6,214 nucleotides of DNA, taken from the NCBI GenBank assembly GCA_963977795.1, contig CAXBRB010000163.1:1-6214 (forward strand). Direction: 5' to 3'. The notes under the pieces were generated by a model. It made no database searches, had not been told where the DNA came from, and saw only the letters and a list, made by a program, of their open reading frames with translations. The translations under genes and the position numbers were made by a program. The number at the start of each line of letters is the position of its first letter. Position 1 is the stretch's first letter. This stretch comes from Bog-756 sp963977795 (GTDB taxonomy: Bacteria > Actinomycetota > Acidimicrobiia > Acidimicrobiales > RAAP-2). This document shows, one piece after another, positions 1-6,214 of this stretch.

Positions 1-43
1 ACCGAGATCTACACTCTTTCCCTACACGACGCTCTTCCGATCT
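1..43 (+). other. Illumina sequencing adapter joined to contig end
   Basis: These bases match the 3' part of the Illumina TruSeq universal/P5 adapter, from ACCGAGATCTACAC through the terminal GCTCTTCCGATCT ligation end. Genomic sequence begins at 44. The composition changes abruptly here, from mixed sequence to extremely GC-rich. Read on the minus strand, the adapter adds the residues IGRASCRERV and a TAG stop (9-11) to the biotin-carboxylase gene. That peptide is a recognisable adapter artefact in translated draft genomes. The region carries no biology and should be trimmed. Confidence 0.98.
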
Positions 44-1517
44 CGGCAGCGGCATGGCGGCCCCGGGCGGCGGCGTCGGCCAGGGGGGCGGCCAGGCCGT
101 CGGGACCATCGAGGCCCAGGCGGTCCAGGAAGCCGGTGTCGGTGGCGCCGGCCAGGAACTCGGGATGGGAGAGGGTGCGCACCAGCAGGTCCCGGTTGGT
201 GGTGACCCCGTGGATCCGGGCGGCGGCCAGGGCGGCGGCCAGGCCGGCGGCGGCCTCGGTGCGGGTGGGGGCGTGGGCGATGACCTTGGCCAGCATGGGG
301 TCGTAGTGGGGGCTGACCACGGTCCCGTCCTCGACGCCCGAGTCGACCCGGATGCCGGGCCGGCCGGCACCCACAGCGAACCGGTCGAGGCGGCCGGTGG
401 AGGGCCGCCATCCCGCAGCAGGATCCTCGGCGTAGAGGCGGGCCTCGATGGCGTGACCCACCGGCCCCCGCTCGGCGGCCCGGTGGACCTCGTCGGGCAG
501 GGGGGCGCCCCCGGCCACCAGGAGCTGGAGGCGCACCAGGTCGAGCCCGCAGACGGCCTCGGTCACCGGGTGCTCGACCTGGAGGCGGGTGTTCATCTCC
601 AGGAAGGCCGGCCGGCCCTCGGCGTCGACCACGAACTCGACGGTGCCGGCGTTCACGTAGCCCACGGCCCGGGCGGCGGCCACGGCCGCCTCCGACAGCT
701 CGGCCCGGAGCCCGGGGCCCACGGCCGGCGAGGGGGCCTCCTCGATGATCTTCTGGTGGCGGCGCTGGATGGAGCACTCGCGCTCGAAGAGGGCCACCAC
801 CGCACCGTGGGCGTCGGCCAGCACCTGGACCTCGATGTGGCGGGGGGCGGTGACGTAGTGCTCGAGGAAGACGGTGCCGTCGCCGAAGGCCGAGGCGGCC
901 TCGCGGCGGGCGGCGGCCAGGGCGTCGGCCAGGTCCTCGATCCGCTCGACCACCCGCATGCCCCGCCCACCACCGCCGGCCGAGGCCTTGACCAGGACCG
1001 GCCAGCCCAGGGCGTCCACCGCCGCCGCATCGGGCACGGCGTCCCCGTCGACGGTGATCGAGGGGAGGGTGGGCACCCCGGCCGCCTGCATGATGGCCTT
1101 GGCGCCGATCTTGGACCCCATGGCGTCGATGGCGGCCGGCGGCGGGCCCACCCAGACCAGCCCGGCGGCCTCCACGGCCCGGGCGAAGTCGCCGGACTCG
1201 GACAGGAACCCGTAGCCGGGGTGGACGGCGTCGGCCCCGGTGACCCGGGCCGCCTCGATCAGGAGGTCGGCCCGGAGGTAGGTGTCGGCCGGGGCGCTTC
1301 CGGGCAGGCGCACGGCCAGATCGGCCTCGCGCACATGGGGGCTGGCGGCGTCGGGGTCGGAGTGGACGGCCACCGTGGCGATGCCCATGGACCGGGCCGT
1401 GGCGAAGATGCGGCGGGCGATCTCGCCGCGGTTGGCCACCAGCAGGCGGGTGACCGGCCGCTGCGCCACGTCGCCCGCCGCCGCCGGTCCGCTGTCGTGG
1501 GGGGCGCGCACCGTCAC
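44..1517 (-). CDS. Acyl-CoA carboxylase alpha subunit, biotin carboxylase part (3'-truncated by contig end)
   Basis: Biotin carboxylase: ATP-dependent carboxylation of protein-bound biotin with bicarbonate, the first half-reaction of acyl-CoA carboxylases, in the cytoplasm. About 491 genuine residues remain (numbered from GTG 1517). N-terminal domain: LLVANRGEIARRI at 25-37 and HPGYGFLSE at 99-107. ATP-grasp domain: glycine-rich KASAGGGGRGMRVV at 177-190, ERECSIQRRHQK at 245-256, and FLEMNTRLQVEHPVTE at 305-320, holding the catalytic Glu/Asn/Arg set. The C-terminal BC domain follows (HAIEARLYAEDP). Actinobacterial alpha subunits usually continue to about 590-670 residues with a biotinyl domain carrying an (A/V)MKM motif; that part is missing because the contig ends. 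The start is the GTG overlapping the stop of the upstream beta gene (GTGA, 1517-1514), suggesting translational coupling. GTG at 1469, nearer the conserved core, is an alternative. Neither has a clear Shine-Dalgarno. The ATG at 1580 would lie wholly inside the beta gene and is unlikely. Which acyl-CoA is used cannot be read from this subunit. Confidence 0.93.
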
Positions 1518-3112
1518 ATCCGGAAGACGCCGTAGCCCCGGGTGCCCTCGATGGGGGCGCCGTGGACGGCCGACAGGCACAGCCCGAGGACGGTGCGGGT
1601 GTCACGGGGGTCGATGATCCCGTCGTCATAGAGGCGCGACGACAGGTAGAGGGGGAGGGACTCCGACTCGATCTGGGCCTCCACCAGGGCCCGCATGGCG
1701 GCGTCGGCCTCCTCGTCGAAGGGGACGCCCTTGGACTCGGCCGAGGCCCGGCCCACGATGGAGAGGACCCCGGCCAGCTGGGCCGGGCCCATCACCGCCG
1801 AGCGGGCGTTGGGCCAGGCGAAGAGGAAGCGGGGGTCGTAGGCCCGGCCGCACATCCCGTAGTTGCCGGCCCCGTAGGAGGCCCCGATGTTGAGGGTGAG
1901 GTGGGGGACCGACGAGTTCGACACGGCATTGATCATCATCGCCCCGTGCTTGATGATCCCGCCCTGCTCGTACTCCTTGCCCACCATGTAGCCGGTGGTG
2001 TTCTGGAGGAAGAGCAGCGGGGTGTCGATCTGGTTGGCCAGCTGGATGAACTGGGTGGCCTTGTGGGCCTCCTCGGAGAAGAGGACGCCCCGGTGGTTGG
2101 CCAGCACGCCCACCGGGTAGCCGTGGATGGAGGCCCACCCGGTGACCAGGCTGGTGCCGTAGTGGGGCTTGAACTCGTCGAAGCGGGAGCCGTCGACCAC
2201 GCGGGCCAGGACCTCCCGGGGGTCGAAGGGGACCTTGGGGTCGGCCGAGGCGATGCCCAGCAGCTCGTCGGGGTCGTGGACGGGCTCGTCGGCCGCCATC
2301 GTCGGCCCCGGGCCCTGCTTGCGCCAATTGAGCCGGGAGACGATCTGGCGGCCCAGCCGGATGGCGTCCACCTCGTCGGCGGCCAGCTCGTCGGCCAGCC
2401 CGGAGACCCGGGCGTGCATGGCCGCCCCGCCCAGCTCCTCGTCGGTCGACTCCTCCCCGGTGGCCATCTTGACCAGCGGGGGCCCGCCCAGGAAGACCTT
2501 GGAGCGCTGCTCGATCATGACGATGTAGTCGCTCATGCCCGGCACATACGCGCCGCCGGCCGTGGAGTTGCCGAAGACCAGGGCCACGGTGGGCACGGCG
2601 GCGGCCGACGAGCGGGTCAGGTCCCGGAAGGCCCGGCCCCCGGGGATGAAGAGCTCGGCCTGGCTGGGCAGGTCGGCCCCGCCGGACTCGACCAGGTTGA
2701 CCACAGGCAGGCGGTTGGCCAGGGCGATGTCGCTGCCCCGGGCCCCCTTGCGGAACGACCAGGGGTTCATGGCGCCGCCCCGCACCGTCGGGTCGTGCGC
2801 CGAGATCAGGCACTCGGTCCCCTCGATGACGCCGATGCCCAGGATGGTGGAGGCCCCCACGGTGAACTCGGTGCCCCAGGCGGCGAACGGGCAGATCTCG
2901 AGGAACGGCGCGTCCCGGTCGAGGAGGAGCTCGACGCGCTCCCGGGCCGTCAGCTTCCCCCGGGCCCGGTGGCGCTCGACGTAGCGGTCGCCTCCCCCGG
3001 CCCGGGCCACCTCGAGCTCGGCCCGCACCAGGTCCAGCCCCTCGCGCATGGCGCGCTCATTGGCCGCGAAGGCCTCCGAGGCGGTGTCGATGGCGGTGGG
3101 GAGGACGGGCAT
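1514..3112 (-). CDS. Acyl-CoA carboxylase beta subunit (carboxyltransferase, methylcrotonyl-CoA carboxylase-like)
   Basis: Carboxyltransferase that moves the carboxyl group from carboxybiotin on the alpha subunit to an acyl-CoA. It is 532 residues, normal for AccD/MccB-type subunits, with two crotonase-like halves. In the N half, RGKLTARERVELLLD (51-65), VESGGADLPSQAE (141-153) and the first oxyanion-hole stretch GNSTAGGAYVPGMSD (181-195). In the C half, HRGVLFSEEAHKATQFIQ (340-357) and the second oxyanion-hole stretch GASYGAGNYGMCGRAYDPRF (410-429). The C-terminus GVFRM is typical of methylcrotonyl/geranyl-CoA carboxylase beta chains. However, MGPAQLAG (441-448) stands where classical MccB has MGGEQAA, so the substrate is uncertain (a branched or other short acyl-CoA). 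ATG at 3112 is chosen because the usual N-terminal region follows within a few residues. A GTG at 3151 would add 13 residues encoded inside the upstream 16-base repeats. No good Shine-Dalgarno is visible. It is the first gene of the operon, with the alpha subunit overlapping by 4 bases downstream. Confidence 0.93.
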   Translation of the reverse strand: MPVLPTAIDTASEAFAANERAMREGLDLVRAELEVARAGGGDRYVERHRARGKLTARERVELLLDRDAPFLEICPFAAWGTEFTVGASTILGIGVIEGTECLISAHDPTVRGGAMNPWSFRKGARGSDIALANRLPVVNLVESGGADLPSQAELFIPGGRAFRDLTRSSAAAVPTVALVFGNSTAGGAYVPGMSDYIVMIEQRSKVFLGGPPLVKMATGEESTDEELGGAAMHARVSGLADELAADEVDAIRLGRQIVSRLNWRKQGPGPTMAADEPVHDPDELLGIASADPKVPFDPREVLARVVDGSRFDEFKPHYGTSLVTGWASIHGYPVGVLANHRGVLFSEEAHKATQFIQLANQIDTPLLFLQNTTGYMVGKEYEQGGIIKHGAMMINAVSNSSVPHLTLNIGASYGAGNYGMCGRAYDPRFLFAWPNARSAVMGPAQLAGVLSIVGRASAESKGVPFDEEADAAMRALVEAQIESESLPLYLSSRLYDDGIIDPRDTRTVLGLCLSAVHGAPIEGTRGYGVFRM

Positions 3113-3127
3113 GGTGGGGTGGGGTTC

Positions 3128-3239
3128 GGTCGCACGCCTGATCGGTCGCACGCCTGATCGGTCGCACGGCCGGTCGGTCGCACGGCCGGTCGGTCACGCG
3201 TCTGATCGTTCATGCGGCCGGGCGGTCGCACGTTGCCGG
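3128..3239. repeat. 16-bp tandem repeat array, seven units
   Basis: Seven consecutive 16-base units start at 3128, 3144, 3160, 3176, 3192, 3208 and 3224. Units 1 and 2 are identical (GGTCGCACGCCTGATC). Units 3 and 4 are identical to each other (GGTCGCACGGCCGGTC) and share the first nine bases with units 1-2. Unit 5 (GGTCACGCGTCTGATC), unit 6 (GTTCATGCGGCCGGGC) and unit 7 (GGTCGCACGTTGCCGG) are degenerate. The array fills most of the space between the divergent carboxylase operon and glmU, and ends 15 bases before the carboxylase ATG at 3112. The period is not a multiple of three, so it is not a coding repeat. It could be a set of operator sites, a variable-number repeat, or one locus of a dispersed intergenic repeat; the sequence alone does not decide. 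Confidence 0.93.
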
Positions 3240-3246
3240 CGAACGT
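3230..3246. promoter_or_regulatory. Inverted repeat in divergent promoter region
   Basis: ACGTTGCCGGCGAACGT has perfect 5-base arms (ACGTT at 3230-3234, AACGT at 3242-3246) around a GCCGGC core. A second overlapping dyad pairs TTGCC (3233-3237) with GGCAA (3247-3251). It sits at the end of the 16-base repeat array and just upstream of the -10-like elements, where an operator for a dimeric regulator would be expected. No specific regulator can be named. Confidence 0.35.
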
Positions 3247-3249
3247 GGC

Positions 3250-3260
3250 AAGACTAGGCC
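3250..3260. promoter_or_regulatory. Candidate divergent -10 elements for glmU and the carboxylase operon
   Basis: The stretch AAGACTAGGCC contains -10-like hexamers on both strands. On the plus strand there is AAGACT (3250-3255) or TAGGCC (3255-3260). On the minus strand there is TAGTCT (3256-3251), a good TANNNT match. A plus-strand start would fall at about 3262-3267. A minus-strand start would fall near 3244, placing the whole 16-base repeat array in the 5' untranslated region of the carboxylase mRNA. No convincing -35 partners are seen. This is inferred from motif and position only. Confidence 0.35.
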
Positions 3261-3261
3261 C

Positions 3262-3303
3262 ATGTCCGATCGCACGCCTGTGCCCGGGGTCCACCCGTGG
3301 TGA
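3262..3303 (+). CDS. Possible 13-codon leader ORF upstream of glmU
   Basis: ATG at 3262 opens a frame encoding MSDRTPVPGVHPW and ends at TGA 3301-3303. That stop overlaps the second of two consecutive GTG codons at the glmU start (GTGA at 3300-3303). The ATG lies 12 bases after the first base of the AAGACT hexamer, the geometry of a leaderless start. If translated, it could couple to glmU. Alternatively it is chance, or the true N-terminus of glmU if a one-frame sequencing error lies in this stretch. There is no independent evidence of expression. Confidence 0.25.
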   Translation: MSDRTPVPGVHPW

Positions 3304-4469
3304 TCCGCACCTACCCCCAGGTCCCCCTGGACGAGTGGGACGAGCCCGCACCCGGGGGCACCTCGGGCGAGCGCCCCCTGTCGGCTGTGGTGCTGGCCGC
3401 CGGGGCGGGCACCCGGATGCGGTCGGCCCGGCCCAAGCCGCTCCACCGGCTGTGCGGCCGGCCGATGATCCTCCACGTCCTCGACGCCCTGGCCGAGCTC
3501 TCGGTGGACCGGGTGGTGGTGGTGGTCGGCCACCGGGCCGAGTGGGTGACCAAGACCCTGGTCGAGCACGCCCCGGCCGGCATGGCCATCGAGTTCGTCG
3601 AGCAGGTCGAGCAGCGGGGGACGGGCGACGCCATGGCGGTGGCCCTCACCGGCCTGCCCGACGAGGTGGGAGGCGAGGAGGGCGACGTCATCGTCCTCCC
3701 CGGCGACACGCCCCTGCTCCGGCCGGCCACCCTGGTCGAGCTGGTCCGGGCCCACCGCCGCTCCGACGCCGCGGCCACCCTGCTCACCGCCGTCCTGGAG
3801 GACCCCACCGGGTACGGCCGGGTGGTGCGGGGCCGGGACGACTCGGTGGCTCGGGTGGTCGAGCACGGGGACGCCACCGACGAGGAGCGGGCCGTCTGCG
3901 AGGTGAACACCTCGATGTACGTCTTCAAGCGCAGCGTGCTCGCCCCGTCGCTGCGGCGGATCAGCCCGGCCAACGCCCAGGGCGAGTACTACCTGACCGA
4001 CGTGGTCGGCGTGCTGTACGGCGCCGGCCACCGGGTGGGCTCGGTGGTGGTGGCCGACACCATGGAGGTGGCCGGGGTGAACGACCGGGCCCAGCTGGCC
4101 GTGGCCGAGGCCGAGCTGCGGGACCGGATCAACGAGCGGTGGATGCGGCGGGGCGTGACCATGTGGGACCCCCAGACCACCTACATCGACGCCGACGTGC
4201 GCCTGGGCACCGACGTCGTCCTGCTGCCCGGGGTGATCCTGCAGGGTGCCTGCACCGTGGGCGAGCACGCCGAGCTGGGCCCCGACGTCCACCTGGTCGA
4301 CACCACGGTGGGGGAGGGGGCCCGGATCGCCTCGTCGGTCTGCCGCCGCTCGGTGGTGGGGGCCGAGGCCCGGATCGGCCCCTTCGCCGTCCTGGCCGAG
4401 GGCACCGAGGTCCCGCCGGGGACCACGGTGGGCCCGGCCCCGTGGGAACCCCCAGCCGGGGCGCGGTAG
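3297..4469 (+). CDS. glmU: GlmU-type N-acetylglucosamine-1-phosphate uridylyltransferase lacking the acetyltransferase active site
   Basis: Makes UDP-GlcNAc from UTP and GlcNAc-1-phosphate, for peptidoglycan and other wall sugars, in the cytoplasm. The nucleotidyltransferase domain is clear: LAAGAGTRMRSARPKPLH (33-50, with R40 and K47), QRGTGDA (106-112), LPGDTPLL (134-141, metal-binding D137), DPTGYGRVVR (169-178), VEHGDAT (188-194), EVNTSMY (202-208), NAQGEYYLTD (226-235) and VAGVND with metal-ligand N262. A left-handed beta-helix of hexapeptides follows (about 297-380), but the protein ends at 390 residues; bifunctional GlmU is usually about 450-490. The missing part holds the acetyltransferase His/Tyr/Asn/Lys residues. 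The retained IGPFAVLAEG (360-369) also lacks the Arg of the usual FxRLRPG motif. The only starts are GTG 3297 or 3300, downstream of an in-frame TAG at 3255; a weak GGGG (3286-3289) precedes them. About 27 residues rich in Pro, Asp and Glu precede the conserved core. The stop codon lies in the likely prs promoter. The uridylyltransferase call is firm; loss of acetylation activity is inferred. Confidence 0.93.
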   Translation: MVIRTYPQVPLDEWDEPAPGGTSGERPLSAVVLAAGAGTRMRSARPKPLHRLCGRPMILHVLDALAELSVDRVVVVVGHRAEWVTKTLVEHAPAGMAIEFVEQVEQRGTGDAMAVALTGLPDEVGGEEGDVIVLPGDTPLLRPATLVELVRAHRRSDAAATLLTAVLEDPTGYGRVVRGRDDSVARVVEHGDATDEERAVCEVNTSMYVFKRSVLAPSLRRISPANAQGEYYLTDVVGVLYGAGHRVGSVVVADTMEVAGVNDRAQLAVAEAELRDRINERWMRRGVTMWDPQTTYIDADVRLGTDVVLLPGVILQGACTVGEHAELGPDVHLVDTTVGEGARIASSVCRRSVVGAEARIGPFAVLAEGTEVPPGTTVGPAPWEPPAGAR

Positions 4470-4478
4470 GTTCCAGGC

Positions 4479-4479
<1 letters not shown>
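4444..4479 (+). promoter_or_regulatory. Candidate prs promoter overlapping the glmU stop, leaderless geometry
   Basis: TAGGTT at 4467-4472 fits an actinobacterial -10 hexamer, and its first three bases are the glmU stop codon. The A of the prs ATG (4479) is exactly 12 bases after the first T, the position expected of a transcription start, so the message could begin at the start codon. No Shine-Dalgarno fits in the 9-base gap between genes; only a weak AGG lies 2-4 bases before the ATG. GGGAAC at 4444-4449, 17 bases upstream of the hexamer, is a possible -35. This is inference from spacing; 5'-end mapping would decide. Confidence 0.45.
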
Positions 4480-5450
<971 letters not shown>

Positions 5451-5474
5451 GCCGGCCGGCCCCGCCCCGTGTGG

Positions 5475-5491
5475 CCGGGCCTGCGGCCCGG
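5475..5491 (+). terminator. GC-rich hairpin after prs (possible terminator)
   Basis: CCGGGCC - TGC - GGCCCGG is a perfect 7-base-pair stem with a 3-base loop, 24 bases after the prs stop. There is no T-run after it, so it is not a classical intrinsic terminator. Actinobacterial terminators often lack the U-tract, so it may still slow or end transcription. It could also act as an mRNA 3'-end stabiliser. It lies immediately upstream of the candidate rplY -10 element. Confidence 0.4.
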
Positions 5492-5494
5492 GGC

Positions 5495-5500
5495 TAGCAT
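5495..5500 (+). promoter_or_regulatory. Candidate -10 element of rplY
   Basis: TAGCAT is a TANNNT-type hexamer in an otherwise A/T-poor gap. It would place the transcript start near 5507 and give rplY a 5' untranslated region of about 110 bases. No clear -35 is visible: the hairpin at 5475-5491 occupies that position, which might itself affect promoter use. The overlapping ATG at 5499 is part of this motif and is not taken as a gene start. Confidence 0.35.
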
Positions 5501-5511
5501 GGCGGGCTGCA

Positions 5512-5556
5512 CGCAGCGGCCCTGCTGCGGTGGGCCCCCGGGCCGGCCGCCGGCCC
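5512..5556 (+). promoter_or_regulatory. Two-hairpin leader upstream of rplY
   Basis: Two perfect stems follow each other. CGCAGC (5512-5517) pairs with GCTGCG (5524-5529) around a six-base loop. GGGCCGG (5540-5546) pairs with CCGGCCC (5550-5556) around CCG. If transcription begins at the TAGCAT promoter, both lie in the rplY leader, about 60 bases before the ribosome-binding site. Ribosomal protein leaders are sometimes autoregulatory, but no known leader family is recognised and in DNA this GC-rich such stems can arise by chance. Confidence 0.3.
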
Positions 5557-5606
5557 TGTCCAGCACCGTCCGAACTGTCCTCTCCGCCCGCACGCCCCAG
5601 AACTCC

Positions 5607-5612
5607 GAGGAG
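5607..5612 (+). promoter_or_regulatory. Strong Shine-Dalgarno of rplY
   Basis: GAGGAG sits 5 bases before the ATG at 5618. It is the only strong ribosome-binding site in the window and fixes the rplY start, in contrast to the weak or absent sites before the other genes. Confidence 0.8.
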
Positions 5613-5617
5613 CCTCC

Positions 5618-6214
5618 ATGTCCGCCACCACCCTCACCGCCCACACCGGCCGGGAGACCGGATCGGCCGCCACCCGCCGCCTGCGGAGCGAGGGCAAGAT
5701 CCCGGCCGTCGTCTACGGCCACGGGGTGGACCCGGTGCCGGTGGCCGTGGTGGCCCGGGAGTTCCAGATCGCCGTGTCCGGCGAGGGCGGCCTCAACACC
5801 CTCCTGACCCTCGAGGTCGACGGGGCCTCCCACCTCACCCTGGCCCGTGACATCCAGCGCCACCCGGTCCGCAACGTCGTCACCCACGTCGACTTCCTGG
5901 TCGTGGACGCCGCTCGGGAGGTCGGGGCCGAGGTCCCGGTCACCCTGGTGGGCGAGGCCACCGAGGTCACCGGCCGGGGCGGCATCGTCGACCAGCTGGT
6001 CTTCTCGGTCCAGGTCAAGGCCAAGCCGGCCGAGATCCCGGCGGCCATGGAGCTCGACATCACCGCCCTGACCATCGGGGGCTCCCTGCACGTGTCCGAC
6101 GTCACCGTGCCGGCCGGCGTGACCCTGGAGACCGACGGCGCCGTGCTGGCCGTCTCCGGCCTGGCCCCCCGGGTCAAGGGCGGGGGCGCAGCGGCGGGCG
6201 GCGGCGCCGAGGGC
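5618..6214 (+). CDS. rplY: 50S ribosomal protein L25 / general stress protein Ctc (3' end beyond window)
   Basis: Large-subunit protein that binds 5S rRNA; the two-domain L25/TL5/CTC form found in Gram-positives and Thermus. 199 residues are present with no stop before the window ends, so the gene is open at its 3' end. The N-terminal 5S-binding domain (about 1-94) shows LTAHTGRETGSAATRRLR (6-23), GKIPAVVYGHG (26-36) and the family signature DIQRHPVRNVVTHVDF (78-93). The C-terminal TL5 beta-domain (about 98-183) includes VPVTLVGEA and PAEIPAAMELDITALTIG. From about 184 a flexible Gly/Ala tail begins. Family members are usually about 180-230 residues, so little is probably missing. The ATG is fixed by GAGGAG five bases upstream. 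It follows prs after 167 bases, as in the gcaD-prs-ctc clusters; pth is the expected next gene. In Bacillus ctc is stress-induced, but whether that holds here cannot be told. Confidence 0.93.
   Translation, partial: MSATTLTAHTGRETGSAATRRLRSEGKIPAVVYGHGVDPVPVAVVAREFQIAVSGEGGLNTLLTLEVDGASHLTLARDIQRHPVRNVVTHVDFLVVDAAREVGAEVPVTLVGEATEVTGRGGIVDQLVFSVQVKAKPAEIPAAMELDITALTIGGSLHVSDVTVPAGVTLETDGAVLAVSGLAPRVKGGGAAAGGGAEG

Noticed and set aside
44..1517. Stand-alone AccC-type biotin carboxylase
   Set aside because: The length looks right for a single-domain enzyme, but the apparent stop is within the adapter, and the overlapping beta-subunit partner points to a longer alpha subunit cut by the contig end.
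54..1535. Long open frame on the plus strand opposite the biotin carboxylase gene (about 490 codons)
   Set aside because: Its translation is low-complexity Gly/His/Val/Asp-rich with no domain. It is the usual antisense shadow of a GC-rich gene with G/C at third positions, which removes stop codons.
1562..3157. Long plus-strand open frame opposite the carboxyltransferase gene (about 530 codons)
   Set aside because: Antisense shadow as above. The minus-strand frame carries a full conserved carboxyltransferase, while this one has only composition-driven Gly/Val/Asp/His residues.
3128..3239. CRISPR array
   Set aside because: Units are directly adjacent with no spacers, the repeat is only 16 bases, and there are no cas genes nearby.
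5499..5807. ORF from the ATG inside TAGCATGG, overlapping the start of rplY
   Set aside because: The frame is Pro/Arg/Cys-rich, lacks a ribosome-binding site, and overlaps the clearly recognised L25 coding sequence in another frame.

Overview
This is a very GC-rich window (well above 70% G+C by eye). Coding frames end their codons in G or C, and several genes start with GTG. This points to a high-GC actinobacterium (Actinomycetota). An early-branching group such as Acidimicrobiia is possible, but that is only an impression from the GlmU form and the promoter style. The first 43 bases are not biological: they are an Illumina TruSeq-type adapter joined to the contig end, so the window is the edge of a draft or metagenomic assembly.

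Left half (44-3112, minus strand): a two-gene acyl-CoA carboxylase operon. The carboxyltransferase (beta) subunit is complete and belongs to the methylcrotonyl/acyl-CoA carboxylase type. It is followed, with a 4-base GTGA overlap, by the biotin-carboxylase (alpha) subunit. The alpha gene runs into the contig edge just after its biotin-carboxylase domain, so its biotin-carrier part is lost and its apparent end is adapter sequence.

Middle (3113-3296): a divergent intergenic region. It holds seven tandem copies of a 16-base unit (four very well conserved, three degenerate), an inverted repeat, and back-to-back -10-like elements. It also has a possible 13-codon leader ORF that ends on the glmU start codon.

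Right half (3297-6214, plus strand): glmU, prs and rplY/ctc, the conserved gcaD-prs-ctc order of Gram-positive bacteria (pth would be expected next, beyond the window). The cluster joins UDP-sugar supply for the cell wall, PRPP supply for nucleotides, and a 5S-rRNA-binding ribosomal protein. The GlmU here is unusual: it keeps the uridylyltransferase domain but its left-handed beta-helix stops before the acetyltransferase active site. prs appears to have its own promoter overlapping the glmU stop codon and may be leaderless. rplY has a 167-base upstream region with three GC-rich hairpins, a -10-like TAGCAT and a strong Shine-Dalgarno; the gene is still open at the window end.

I found no mobile element, CRISPR array, tRNA or rRNA. 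I do not see a wholly new system. The points most worth a second look are the acetyltransferase-less GlmU, the 16-base repeat array between the divergent operons, and the adapter-derived false C-terminus.
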